From positions 248,001 through 312,000 of the forward strand of contig NZ_JAGPXY010000001.1 in assembly GCF_018070325.1 (NCBI RefSeq): DNA of 64,000 nt. Direction: 5' to 3'. Position 1 is the first letter of the stretch. Each line of letters opens with the position of its first letter. The position numbers were made by a program, and so were the translations under genes. Of this stretch, positions 53,405 through 62,289 are shown piece by piece. This DNA comes from Micromonospora sp. H61. Its GTDB lineage: Bacteria > Actinomycetota > Actinomycetes > Mycobacteriales > Micromonosporaceae. The notes beneath the pieces were generated by a model. It did not search any database. It was not told the origin of the DNA and saw only the letters and a program-made list of their open reading frames with translations.

Positions 53405-54778
53405 ATGTCACCGATCCCGACGCAACTGCTACCCGAAACCCGACGTGCGCTGGTCCACCGGCTGGCCACTGGTCAGGTAGCGGGTAGGGCGCCTTCGGTC
53501 GTCGCTGCCGTGGTGCGTGACGGTGGTCCTGTGTGGATGGGCGGGTGGGGAACGGTGGACGGCAGGGTGCCGGATGGCAACCTCCAATACCGGATCGGCT
53601 CGATCACCAAGACTTTCCTGGCGGTGCTGGTGCTGCGCCTGCGCGACGAGGGGCGACTCGCGCTTACCGACCCGCTGGCCGAGCACCTGCCCGGCACGGC
53701 GGTGGGCCATGCCACGGTCGGTGCGCTGCTGGCGCACACCGCCGGGCTGATCGCCGAGGCGCCCGGCCCATGGTGGGAACGAACCCCGGGCACGCTGCGG
53801 CCCGACCTGGCCGACGTGCTGGGCGACGATCCGCAGGTGCATCCGGCCGGACAGCGCCACCACTACTCCAACCCCGGCTATGCGCTGCTCGGCGCACTGG
53901 TGCAACGGGTTCGGGGTCAGGCGTGGGGCGAGGTGCTACGGCGCGAGGTGCTGGACCCGCTCGCGATGACCCGCACCACCCTGCTGCCGGTCGCGCCGCA
54001 TGCCACCGGCTGGGCAGTGCATCCCTGGGCCGATGTGCTCCTCGCGGAGCCCGCCGTGGACACCGGTCTGATGGCGCCTGCCGGGCAGCTGTGGTCGACC
54101 GCAACGGACCTGGCCAGGTTCGCCGCGTTCCTCATCGACGGCGACGACCGGGTGCTCCATCCCGACACCGTCGCCCAGATGCGCAACCCGGCGAGCCCGC
54201 CGGAGGCGACGGACTTTGACAGCGGCTACGGGCTCGGCATGCAGTTGCTGCGCCGCGACGGCCGACTGTTGTCCGGGCACACCGGCTCGATGCCGGGCTT
54301 CGTCGCGACCGTGTGGGTCAGCCCCGATGACGCTCTGGGCGCGGTCGTGATGGGTAACGTGACCGCTGGCCTGTCCGCCGGTACTCTCGCCGCTGATCTA
54401 CTGCAGACGGTCGCCGAGCGGGAGCCGCGGATCCCTGCGCCGTGGCGACCGCTGCCCTCGGTTGACCCACAGCTGCTGGATCTCGCCGGCCCGTGGTATT
54501 GGGGGCCGGCCCCTTATGCGCTGCGCCCGCAGGCTGATGGCTTCCTGGAGCTGACACCGCTGTCCGGCGGGCGCGGCACGCGGCTGCGCCCCACCGGCGA
54601 CGGTGGCTGGGAGGGGATCAACGGCTACTTCGCCGGCGAACGGCTGCGGGTGCACCGCGACGCGGCTGGCGCCGTCAGTCACCTCGATCTTGGCACCTTC
54701 ATCTTCACCCGGCAGCCCTACGACAGTGCGGCGCCAGTGCCCGGCGGCATCAACCCTGCCGGCTGGCAGGCCGGCTGA
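53405..54778 (+). CDS. Serine beta-lactamase-like hydrolase (class C/PBP4 fold)
   Basis: 457 residues. The catalytic SxxK is S66-I-T-K69 and the YxN motif is Y154-S-N156; the third motif is HTG at SGHTGSMPGF. A beta-lactamase domain spans ~20-335, followed by a ~110-residue beta-rich C-terminal domain (DLAGPWYWGPAPYALRPQADGFLELTP) like those of esterases and D-aminopeptidases in this superfamily. No signal peptide, so it is probably a cytoplasmic esterase/peptidase, not a resistance beta-lactamase. Leaderless-type promoter upstream. Monocistronic. Confidence 0.9.
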   Translation: MSPIPTQLLPETRRALVHRLATGQVAGRAPSVVAAVVRDGGPVWMGGWGTVDGRVPDGNLQYRIGSITKTFLAVLVLRLRDEGRLALTDPLAEHLPGTAVGHATVGALLAHTAGLIAEAPGPWWERTPGTLRPDLADVLGDDPQVHPAGQRHHYSNPGYALLGALVQRVRGQAWGEVLRREVLDPLAMTRTTLLPVAPHATGWAVHPWADVLLAEPAVDTGLMAPAGQLWSTATDLARFAAFLIDGDDRVLHPDTVAQMRNPASPPEATDFDSGYGLGMQLLRRDGRLLSGHTGSMPGFVATVWVSPDDALGAVVMGNVTAGLSAGTLAADLLQTVAEREPRIPAPWRPLPSVDPQLLDLAGPWYWGPAPYALRPQADGFLELTPLSGGRGTRLRPTGDGGWEGINGYFAGERLRVHRDAAGAVSHLDLGTFIFTRQPYDSAAPVPGGINPAGWQAG

Positions 54779-54974
54779 CCTCACGAACGCGGCAAGGCCT
54801 GACCACTCGCACGCAACCGACCGGGGGCCCGGTCCTGCCACGCCCACGCGTACATCCACCCGTCGCCTGGTCCCGGACACGGGAGCGCGTCAATTCACGT
54901 ACATCCGGAAGAACCGCGCTGTGCTGGCGTCGTCAAGCCTCCCACGGAGTAAGCGATCAGCTGTCCTCTCGCGG

Positions 54975-55279
54975 TTACTCGGGGTGCTGCTTCGGGGCGC
55001 GCAGCGCCTGCCACAGCGTGCGGTAGAAGGCGGGGTGGTGCAGTACCTGGTGTTGAAGCTCGACCGCGTGGGTGTACATGGCGGCTAGCAGCAGCACGCC
55101 TGCGACGACCGCTACCGGCTCCGGACGCAGGGCGAGGGTGGCCCGGCTCCGGTGATCAGGGCCAGGACACCGAGCTTGCAGAGGAAGACGCGCTCGTCGG
55201 CGCCGGTGGTGCGGGCGCGGGCGAACAGCAGGGTGGGCGCGGGGGTAGGGAGGGACGCGGGCGCGGCGGTGAGCGTCAT
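54975..55279 (-). pseudogene. Fatty acid desaturase remnant (frameshifted, truncated)
   Basis: A good start remains: GAGGAAG 5 nt before the ATG at 55279, giving MTLTAAPASLPTPAP ... DERVFLCKLGVLALI. The frame is then lost around 55130-55145, and the match resumes in another frame as TLALRPEPVAVVAGVLLLA, AMYTHAVELQHQVLHH and a stop at 54975. HAVELQHQVLHH is the first histidine-box region of actinomycete membrane desaturases; the later two boxes (about 200 residues) are absent. So the gene has both a frameshift and loss of its 3' part. It is leftward and followed by no partner. Confidence 0.7.
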
Positions 55280-55310
55280 GGTTCTTCCTCGGTGGCGGGT
55301 GTAGGTGGGA

Positions 55311-55980
55311 TCAGCGGCCGCTGAGCAGGACGACGTGGGTTCCGGTCAACGCGGTGCTACGGGCGTGAGCGAGCAGCCCGGCCAGGGCGACCGAGCCGGC
55401 GGCGGTGGGCTGGGCTGCGTACTCGGCGAGCAGGTGCCGCGCGGTCAGCAGTTCGTCGTCGGTGGCCGCGTGCACGGCACCGCCGCTGGCTCTGATCGCG
55501 TCGAGGGCCTCGGGGCCCTGTAGCGCGTGCCAGTTGACCAGCGGCTGGTTGTGGTCGGTCGTGGTAACGCCGTGCAGCGGCACGTCCCACCCGAGCTGAC
55601 TCAGCGCCTTGTGTACGGCGATGACGGTGGTGCCGTTGCCCACCGGGATCCACAGCGCCGCCGGCGGTTCGTCCAGCTCGGCGTGCAGGGCGTGGGCGAC
55701 GGTGCCGTGGCCGGTGAACACCGCGTCGACGTAGGGTCCGTCGACGTTGCCGTCGATGGCGCCGTCGAGGGTTGCCAGTCGCCTGGACTCGTCGACGGCG
55801 TCCTCGTAGCTGCCGTCGATCAAATGCACGTTCGCGCCGGCTGCGCGCATGAAGGTGCCGCCGTCGCTCCAGCCGGTGGGCAGCACGACGGTGCAGGGCA
55901 TGCCGATGGCGCCGCAGGCCATCGCCATCGCGCGTCCGTAGTTGCCGCAGGTGGCGATGACGAACTCGACGACGCAGGAG
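55311..55980 (-). pseudogene. PLP-dependent lyase remnant, 5' end missing
   Basis: From about 55964 down to the stop at 55311 the frame gives FVIATCGNYGRAMAMACGA, ANVHLIDGSYEDAVDESRRL, WIPVGNGTTVIAVHKALS and TTDHNQPLVNWHALQGPEAL, the C-terminal two thirds of a threonine-synthase/cysteine-synthase fold enzyme (the PLP phosphate-binding loop is VGNGTT). Upstream, where the PLP lysine (SxKxR) should be, the frame is unrelated and the open reading continues only by chance. Without the Schiff-base lysine it cannot be active. It lies 31 bp before the desaturase remnant on the same strand, so the pair may be what remains of one operon. Confidence 0.72.
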
Positions 55981-56110
55981 CGGGGTCGTGGTTGCACCGG
56001 GCAGGAGGAGTCGCATGATCGACCCAACCAGGACCTGAGCCACATCGCCGACCCGGGCGGGCGGAGTGGCGAGGGTGATCGAGCGCGACGGGAGGGCGAG
56101 GTCTGCGTCC

Positions 56111-56341
56111 CTACGACTCTCGCGCGCGGTTGCGGCGGTGGTGGACGGTCAGCGCGACCGCGCAGAGCACCGCCACCAGGCCGAACGCCGAGCTGATCCA
56201 CTGGTTGTCCGCCGCGGTCGACAGCACCACGTTGGCCGCCGCGCTGACGAAGAGCACCAGCCACAGCAGCGGGCGCAGCAGGCCGCCCGGCTTCTTCGGT
56301 CCGGCGACCGGGGCCTCGGCGATGCGGTACGGATCGGTCAT
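56111..56341 (-). CDS. Small two-helix membrane protein
   Basis: 76 residues, ATG 7 nt after AAGGGGG. Two hydrophobic segments: GGLLRPLLWLVLFVSAAANVV (~18-38) and SSAFGLVAVLCAVALTV (~50-66), with a basic C terminus (HHRRNRARES). No family recognised. It is divergent from the histidine kinase gene over a 168-bp gap, a position often taken by small membrane targets or accessory proteins of NarL-type systems. Confidence 0.72.
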   Translation of the reverse strand: MTDPYRIAEAPVAGPKKPGGLLRPLLWLVLFVSAAANVVLSTAADNQWISSAFGLVAVLCAVALTVHHRRNRARES

Positions 56342-56509
56342 GACTACCCCCTTAGGCGAACGTTCCTCGACGCCGTCGACGCTAGGCAGGCGGCGCGGCG
56401 GGGACGATCCCGTCAGCTCGACGACAGTGGTACAGCAGGCTGTACCTTCCGCGCAGGGCGTTGCCGTGCGGGTTCCGCGGTGGCCTATGTTGGCGAGGGA
56501 GGTGGGTCG

Positions 56510-57736
56510 ATGACGTACGTGCGGGGCCGGGTTCGCGCCTCGATCGACGCCCTGGAGCACCTCGCCGGAGGGCTGGGCACCGCCGCGCTGGCGCTGGGCG
56601 CGCTGCTCTGGGCGGCGATCGTGGCGGTGACCTGCGTGGGCGGGGTGGGGCTGCTGGCGGCGCCCGGTGCTCTGCGGGCGGTGCGCTCGGTGGCCGACCG
56701 CGAGCGGGCCCGGCTGTCCCGCTGGGGTGAGTCGATCCCCACGCCGGGGCCGGTGCCGGCCGGGTTGCGGACGGCGACGCGTGATCCCTTCGTGCGCCGG
56801 GAGCTCGGCTGGGTCGCGCTGTACTCGCTCATCGGCCTGGTGACCGGGCTGGTCGGCCTCGCGCTGCCACTGTCTGCCGTGCAGTACGTCACGTTCCCGC
56901 TGTGGTACGAGCTGCTCCCTGCCGACGCGGGCGCGCCGGGGATCGTCTGGTGGCGCATCGACGGGTTGTCCGAGGCACTCGCGGTCGGGTTGTTCGGGGT
57001 GGGCTGGCTGGCCGCCGCGATCTGGTTCAGCCCGGTCCTGGCCCGTCTCCAGGCGTGGCCGGGCCGGTTGCTGCTGCCTCCGCCGCCGGGTGTCGACCTG
57101 TCGCTGCGGGTGGCCGAGCTGACCGCCACCCGCGCTGCGGCGCTGGACGCCCACGCGGTCGAGCTGCGCCGGATCGAGCGTTCGTTGCACGACGGCACCC
57201 AGAACCGGTTGGTCGCGGTCAACGTGTTGCTGGGTGCCGCGCGGCGGGCAGCGCGCCGCAACCCGGACCGCGCCGACGAGATCCTCGGGCAGGCGCAGGA
57301 CGCTGCGGAACAGGCACTCGGCGAGCTTCGTACGGTGGTGCGCGGGATCCTGCCACCCGTGCTGGACGACCGGGGTCTCGCCGGCGCTCTGGCGGGTCTG
57401 GCCGGCAGTTGCGTGGTGCCCTGCCGACTTGAGGTGGACGTGGCCGTGCGGTGCGCGGCCTCGGTCGAGGCCACCGCGTACTTCGTGGTGGCCGAGGCGC
57501 TGACCAACGTCGTCCGGCACAGCGGTGCGAGCCAGGTGGACGTGGCCGTGCGCCGCGAGCGCGGCCGGCTGCTGGTGTGCATTGAGGACGACGGACACGG
57601 CGACGCGGACGAGACACGTGGCTCAGGGCTGACCGGTATCCGCCGGCGGGTCGAGGCGTACGACGGCCTGATGACACTGACGAGCCCGCCGGGCGGGCCG
57701 ACGAGAATGGACGTGGAGCTGCCATGCGGATCGTGA
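56510..57736 (+). CDS. NarL-type sensor histidine kinase
   Basis: 408 residues. An N-terminal sensor of about four helices (~20-60, ~100-130, ~155-180) without a periplasmic domain precedes HisKA_3: RRIERSLHDGTQNRLVAVNVLL with phospho-acceptor His227, then a HATPase_c domain with EALTNVVRHSGASQ (N box), IEDDGHGDADETRGSGLTGIRRRV (G1/G2). GAGGGAGG lies before the ATG at 56510. Overlaps the response regulator by 13 bp. Sensors of this plan next to a LolD/FtsX transporter often sense the transporter's substrate. Confidence 0.92.
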   Translation: MTYVRGRVRASIDALEHLAGGLGTAALALGALLWAAIVAVTCVGGVGLLAAPGALRAVRSVADRERARLSRWGESIPTPGPVPAGLRTATRDPFVRRELGWVALYSLIGLVTGLVGLALPLSAVQYVTFPLWYELLPADAGAPGIVWWRIDGLSEALAVGLFGVGWLAAAIWFSPVLARLQAWPGRLLLPPPPGVDLSLRVAELTATRAAALDAHAVELRRIERSLHDGTQNRLVAVNVLLGAARRAARRNPDRADEILGQAQDAAEQALGELRTVVRGILPPVLDDRGLAGALAGLAGSCVVPCRLEVDVAVRCAASVEATAYFVVAEALTNVVRHSGASQVDVAVRRERGRLLVCIEDDGHGDADETRGSGLTGIRRRVEAYDGLMTLTSPPGGPTRMDVELPCGS

Positions 57737-58380
57737 TCGCCGAGGACGACCCGCTGCTGCGTGAAGGGCTGGCTCTGCTGCTGCGGGCGGAGGATCTGGA
57801 CGTGGTCGCCACGGCCGGTACTCCGGGCGAGTTCCTGGTCGCCGTCGACGAACACGCGCCGGACGTCGCGATCGTGGACGTACGGATGCCACCGACCCAC
57901 ACCGACGAGGGCATCGTGGCTGCGGTGGAGGCCCGGCGGCGCCGCCCCGGCCTCGCGGTGCTGGTCCTGTCGGCGTATGTGGAGCAGGCTTTCGCCACCG
58001 ACCTGTTCTCGGTCGGCGCCGTCGGGCTCGGTTATCTGTTGAAGGAGCGGGTGGGCCGGGTCGAGGAGTTCCTCGCCGCGCTGCACCGCGTCGCGGACGG
58101 CGGCAGCGTGATCGACCCGGAGGTGGTGGCGCAGTTGCTCGCCCGCAACCGCCGGACGGACACGGCGCTGGGCGAGCTGTCGCCGCGTGAGCGTGAGGTG
58201 CTGGGGTTGATGGCCGAAGGGCTTGGCAACAGCGCGATCGCCGGGCGACTGTTCGTCACCGACGGCGCGGTGCACAAGCACATCCGCAGCATCTTCTCGA
58301 AGCTTCAGCTTCCACCGGACGACCATGCCGACCGCCGGGTCACCGCGGTGCTGCGCTACCTGAACGGTGATCGGAGGTAG
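57724..58380 (+). CDS. NarL/LuxR-family response regulator
   Basis: 218 residues. Receiver domain with acidic pair EDD at 7-9, phospho-acceptor Asp52 in VAIVDVRMPP and a Lys in GYLLKERVG. The LuxR-type helix-turn-helix is at ~150-210: LSPREREVLGLMAEGLGNSAIAGRLFVTDGAVHKHIRSIFSKL. The ATG lies within the end of the kinase gene, so the two are coupled. Followed after 111 bp by the ABC transporter genes on the same strand, its probable targets. Confidence 0.94.
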   Translation: MRIVIAEDDPLLREGLALLLRAEDLDVVATAGTPGEFLVAVDEHAPDVAIVDVRMPPTHTDEGIVAAVEARRRRPGLAVLVLSAYVEQAFATDLFSVGAVGLGYLLKERVGRVEEFLAALHRVADGGSVIDPEVVAQLLARNRRTDTALGELSPREREVLGLMAEGLGNSAIAGRLFVTDGAVHKHIRSIFSKLQLPPDDHADRRVTAVLRYLNGDRR

Positions 58381-58491
58381 CGCCTGCTGTACCTGGCCCT
58401 GGCAGCCCGCGGGATGGTCGCCGTTCTCGCACGTCAATAGCGTTTCTGGTGCGCGCAGTTCTTGCCGATGACACGGAGAGAGGCCACCAGA

Positions 58492-59253
58492 ATGCCGGAT
58501 TATCCGGGACAGACCATCGAACCGGCGGTACGGGTCGAACAACTCACCCGCGTGTACGACGCCGGCCGTAACCAGGTGACTGCGCTCGCGGGCATCGATG
58601 TCGGCTTCGACCGGGGCACCTTCACCGCGGTGATGGGGCCCTCGGGCTCCGGCAAGAGCACGCTGCTGCAGACCGCCGCCGGGCTCGACCGGCCCACCTC
58701 CGGTCGGGTGGTCATCGGAGGCACCGACCTGTCCGGGCTGTCCGAGACCCGCCTGACCGAGCTGCGTCGTACCCGGATCGGGTTCGTCTTCCAGGCATTC
58801 AACCTGATCGGCGCGCTCACCGTCGAGGAGAACATCGTGCTGCCCCTACGCCTGGCCGGCGTCCGTCCGGACCGGGCCTGGCTGACCCAGGTGGTCGAGC
58901 GGGTCGGCCTCACCGAGCGACTGCACCACCGGCCGGCCGCGCTCTCCGGCGGCCAGCAGCAGCGGGTGGCGATCGCCCGGGCGCTGGCCACCCGCCCCGA
59001 GGTGATCTTCTCAGACGAGCCCACCGGCGCCCTCGACTCGCGGACCGCGGCGGAGGTGCTGACGCTGCTTCGCGCGGTCGTGGACGAACACGGGCTGACA
59101 GTGGTGATGGTGACCCACGATCCGATCGCCGCGTCGTACGCGGACCGCGTGCTCGTGTTGGCCGACGGTGCGATCGTCGCCGACCTGCCGCAGCTCGGAG
59201 CCGCCGGTATCGCCGAGCACCTGGCATCGCTGGATCGGCGGGTCCTCCGATGA
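58492..59253 (+). CDS. LolD/MacB-type ABC transporter ATPase
   Basis: 253 residues. Walker A GPSGSGKSTLLQTAAGL, signature LSGGQQQRVAIARALA, Walker B EVIFSDEPTGALDS, H-loop VMVTHDPIAASYADRV. The FQAFNLIGALTVEENI Q-loop and PTGALDS are LolD/MacB type, not DrrA type. Start ATG at 58492 lies 8 nt after GAGAGAGG; the ATG at 58462 has none. Coupled to the permease by a 4-bp overlap. Confidence 0.94.
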   Translation: MPDYPGQTIEPAVRVEQLTRVYDAGRNQVTALAGIDVGFDRGTFTAVMGPSGSGKSTLLQTAAGLDRPTSGRVVIGGTDLSGLSETRLTELRRTRIGFVFQAFNLIGALTVEENIVLPLRLAGVRPDRAWLTQVVERVGLTERLHHRPAALSGGQQQRVAIARALATRPEVIFSDEPTGALDSRTAAEVLTLLRAVVDEHGLTVVMVTHDPIAASYADRVLVLADGAIVADLPQLGAAGIAEHLASLDRRVLR

Positions 59254-61721
59254 TCGGCCTCGCCGCCCGCCTGCTGCGACACCGCGCCGGCCCCGCCGCC
59301 GCGACCCTGCTGGCCCTGATCGCCGGCGTGCTGATCCTGGTATCGATGGGCACGCTCGTCGAGTCCGGGCTGCGTTTCCGTACGGAGCCACGACTCTGGG
59401 CAACGGCCGACGCGGTCGTCGCCAACCGCACGGTGAGCCACACGTTCAAAGAATTCGGCGGCGACACCACCACGAGCACCGTCACGCTGCCCGAGGGCGG
59501 CACTGTGGACGCGGCCCTGGTGGACCAGATCCGCCAGGTGCCGGGCGTCGAGGCCGTCACCGGCGACGAACGGGTGCTGATCGGCTCACCCGCTGCCGTG
59601 GGACACGGCTGGGACACGTACGCCTTCACCGGTCGTCCCATCGGCGCGGGTGCCGCGCCACGAGCCGACGACGAGGTGCTTGTCGACACCCTTCTCGGCG
59701 TGGCACCCGGCAACCGCATCGACCTGGTCGTCGGCGGGGTCAGCCGGTCGTACCGGGTGAGCGGAACCGCCGAGACCGGTTCGGCGGCGGTGTTCTTCAC
59801 CGACGCGCAGGCCGCCCGGTTGTCCGCCCACCCGGGCCGGGTTGATGCGATCGGCGTGCGGATGGTGCCCGGCGCCGACCTCGGCGCGGTACGCGAGATC
59901 GCGTCGGCGGCCGGCGCCACGACGTACGCCGGGAAGGACCGTGGGAACGTCGAGCAGTCGGAGGACCAGGCCGCCCAGACGTTGCTGATCGAGGTCGGAT
60001 CGGTTTTCGGGGGGTACGTCGTCCTGCTGATCGTCTTCGTGGTGGCCGGCACCATCGGGCTGTCCGTCCGGCACCGTCGACGTGACCTGGCGTTACTACG
60101 CGCGGTCGCGGCCACGCCGGGGCAGGTGCGTCGCATGCTGGTCGCCGAGGCCGCGCTTTTGGCCCTGCTCGGCTCTGCGATCGGCGGCCCGGCCGGACTG
60201 CTGGCGGCCCGTTGGGTGCACGGCGAGCTGGTCGGACGGGGGTTCGTGCCGGCCAGCTTCCCGATGGCCGGCGGCCTGTTCGCGGTGCCGGCCGCGGCCC
60301 TCGTGGCGGTCCTCGTGGCGGTGCTCGCCGCGTTGGTCGCGGCACGCCGGGTCACCGGGATCAAGCCGATCGAGGCGCTCGGCGAGATCGCTGTCGAGCC
60401 TCGGCGCAGCGGCCGGGTGCGGCTGATCGCCGGCGTGCTGACGCTGGCGGCGGCCGGCACCTCCGGGGCGTTCACGCTCGGTGCCGCCGGGTCGACCGGG
60501 GCACTGGCCGGCGCGGTCGGCATGCTGTACCTGTTCGTCATCGCGGTGGCGCTGCTCGCACCGAGGATCAACGCGTACGCGGCACGCCTGCTCACACCGT
60601 TGTTGCCGCGGATGTGGCGGGTCAGCGGCTACCTGGCCGCGGCCAATCTGCGGGCCAACGCGCAGGGCATGGCGACCGTCCTGACCGCCCTCGTACTGTC
60701 AGTGGGGTTCGGCGGCTCGGTCTGGTTCCTGCAGACCAACCTGGAACGGCAGACCACCACGCAGAGCAGCGCGGGAACCCTCGCCGAGCGGGTGCTTGTC
60801 GCTCCGGGTGGGCTGCCGAAGGACGCGGTCCGGGAGATCCGCGAGTTGGCCGGGGTGCGGGCGGCCACCGGTGTGCACCGTACGCAGGTGGTGGTGCGGG
60901 CGCTCGGCGGAATCGAGCCGGTCAGCGCGCAGTCGGTCGACCCGGCGGGCATCACGTCGACGATGGACCTCGCCGTAGGCGAGGGCAACCTGGCCGACCT
61001 GCGCGCGGGCACTGTCGCCCTGTCTTCGATGCAGGCGTCCACTTCCGGCTGGGACGTCGGCGACCAGGTGGAACTCTGGCTGGGCGACGGCACCCCGGTC
61101 ACGTTGGACGTCATCGCGATCTACGGCCGGGGCCTCGGCTTCGGCGACGTCACGCTGGCCGCCGAGACGGTCGCCGGGCACACGGCCGGGGGTACCGACG
61201 ACGAGGTCCTGGTCAGCGCCGGCCCGGAGGCCGACACCGCGTTGGCCCGGTGGTCGGCGGGGCACCCGGGCACCCAGGTTCTCGACGCCGCTACCCGTAC
61301 GCGTCTGATCAGCGCCGATCTGGCGTTCGGCGCCTGGTTGAACCGGCTGCTGATCGGCGTGATGGTGGGGTACGCGGCGCTGGCGGCGGCGACCACGATG
61401 GTGCTGGCCGCGCTGGCCCGCCGCCGCGAGTTGGCGTTGCTGCAACTGGTCGGGGTCACCCGCCGTCAGATTCGGCGGATGGTCCAGGCCGAACAGGCCG
61501 GGCTGCTCGGCACCGCGGTGCTGATCGGCGCGACGATCGCGGCGCTGACCCTGAGCGCGATCGTCAACGGACTGACCGGCAGCCCGGTCCCGTACGTCCC
61601 GCCGCTCGGTTGGGTGGCGGTGCTCGGCGGCACGACACTGCTGGCGTTGGCAACCACCGTGTGGCCCGTCCGACGCCTGCTCAGCGCTCCGCCGATCGAC
61701 AACATCGGTGTGAAGGAGTAG
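59250..61721 (+). CDS. FtsX-like ABC transporter permease (MacB-type)
   Basis: 823 residues, two FtsX repeats: helices near ~20, then a large extracytoplasmic domain, three helices (~250-370), a second extracytoplasmic region, and three more helices near the end. Each half has the FtsX core pattern, e.g. VRHRRRDLALLRAVAATPGQVRRML and LARRRELALLQLVGVTRRQIRRMV, where the coupling helix contacts the ATPase. Such permeases do not move substrate through the membrane directly but extract or pump it (peptide antibiotics, lipids). With the kinase/regulator pair upstream this is a Bce-like detoxification module by organisation, though the kinase is of the NarL class. Followed by a universal-stress-protein remnant. 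Confidence 0.92.
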   Translation: MIGLAARLLRHRAGPAAATLLALIAGVLILVSMGTLVESGLRFRTEPRLWATADAVVANRTVSHTFKEFGGDTTTSTVTLPEGGTVDAALVDQIRQVPGVEAVTGDERVLIGSPAAVGHGWDTYAFTGRPIGAGAAPRADDEVLVDTLLGVAPGNRIDLVVGGVSRSYRVSGTAETGSAAVFFTDAQAARLSAHPGRVDAIGVRMVPGADLGAVREIASAAGATTYAGKDRGNVEQSEDQAAQTLLIEVGSVFGGYVVLLIVFVVAGTIGLSVRHRRRDLALLRAVAATPGQVRRMLVAEAALLALLGSAIGGPAGLLAARWVHGELVGRGFVPASFPMAGGLFAVPAAALVAVLVAVLAALVAARRVTGIKPIEALGEIAVEPRRSGRVRLIAGVLTLAAAGTSGAFTLGAAGSTGALAGAVGMLYLFVIAVALLAPRINAYAARLLTPLLPRMWRVSGYLAAANLRANAQGMATVLTALVLSVGFGGSVWFLQTNLERQTTTQSSAGTLAERVLVAPGGLPKDAVREIRELAGVRAATGVHRTQVVVRALGGIEPVSAQSVDPAGITSTMDLAVGEGNLADLRAGTVALSSMQASTSGWDVGDQVELWLGDGTPVTLDVIAIYGRGLGFGDVTLAAETVAGHTAGGTDDEVLVSAGPEADTALARWSAGHPGTQVLDAATRTRLISADLAFGAWLNRLLIGVMVGYAALAAATTMVLAALARRRELALLQLVGVTRRQIRRMVQAEQAGLLGTAVLIGATIAALTLSAIVNGLTGSPVPYVPPLGWVAVLGGTTLLALATTVWPVRRLLSAPPIDNIGVKE

Positions 61722-61919
61722 GCGTCGCGGCTCGAATATCGGCAACCGCTGACGGCATCGCCGACAAGCGCGGTGGCACCACCGCAGACGCGACACGGAA
61801 CCCGGCCGCCGGCCATGGGGGCCACGAAGATCATCGCGGAACCCGACAGCAGGGCATGCAGCCGGACGTTCGAGATCGCCGCGAACGCCGCAGTGGGGCG
61901 CTCGGCAGCCGCAGGCACT

Positions 61920-62019
61920 GCGGGTTCGCCAGTTCGTGCTGGTGGGCTCGGTCAGCCAGCACCTGCTGCACCGGTCGCCGTGCACGGTGGCGGTGGTCCG
62001 GGAAATCCCGCAGGCCTGA
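61920..62019 (+). pseudogene. Universal stress protein (UspA family) 3' remnant
   Basis: The frame ending at the TGA 62017-62019 reads LRVRQFVLVGSVSQHLLHRSPCTVAVVREI, of which GSVSQHLLHRSPCTVAVVR is the classical C-terminal signature of Usp proteins (ATP-binding loop and last strand). No Usp-like sequence continues upstream of about 61920 in any frame. Truncated to its last ~35 residues; the rest is deleted. Usp genes commonly neighbour adhE in actinomycete hypoxia regulons, which fits its place. Confidence 0.65.
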
Positions 62020-62035
62020 GCTCTGGTTCTGAACG

Positions 62036-62067
62036 CTGGACCGCCCCGGCCGGCCGGGGCGGTCCAG
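62036..62067 (+). terminator. 32-bp perfect palindrome, probable terminator
   Basis: Perfect 16-bp arms without loop (GGCC at the centre), GC-rich, 17 bp after the Usp remnant's stop. It would end transcripts from the FtsX operon or the former Usp gene. Confidence 0.65.
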
Positions 62068-62215
62068 CCGTCTCCGAACTCAGGTCCGATCCAACAGCCG
62101 CCGCAGAGAGTTGCGGCCGATACGGCAGAGGCCGTTGACAACGGATGCGATCGCCCACGGTGCGAACCAGACGGACGGCCGCCCGGTACGGGCGGGCCGG
62201 TGGTCCCGTCCTAGC

Positions 62216-62230
62216 GGGCCCATCGGCCGT
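62216..62230 (+). promoter_or_regulatory. Weak DosR-like box upstream of adhE
   Basis: GGGCCCATCGGCCGT fits the GGGnCnnnnGnCC core of DosR/DevR hypoxia boxes except for one G in place of C near the right end. It lies 60 bp before the adhE ATG. Suggestive only. Confidence 0.25.
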
Positions 62231-62289
62231 GCCGATATCGATCGACGGAGACCTACGTTCGAGAGGAAGGACCAACGGAGGGCAGAAGC

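Larger units (their letters stand above)
61722..62289. other. Intergenic region with decayed gene and hairpin
   Basis: 568 bp without an intact gene. It holds a 3' remnant of a universal stress protein (up to 62019), a 32-bp palindrome (62036-62067) and a weak DosR-like box (62216-62230) before adhE. Confidence 0.65.

Noticed and set aside
56485..58542. A 685-residue leftward ORF opposite the kinase and regulator
   Set aside because: A shadow of GC-rich coding sequence: Arg/Ser/Pro-rich with no domain, while the plus-strand genes have complete motifs.
58910..60595. A 561-residue leftward ORF opposite the FtsX permease
   Set aside because: Composition (Ala, Ser, Arg, Thr, Pro) is that of an antisense frame, with no recognisable fold or ribosome site.
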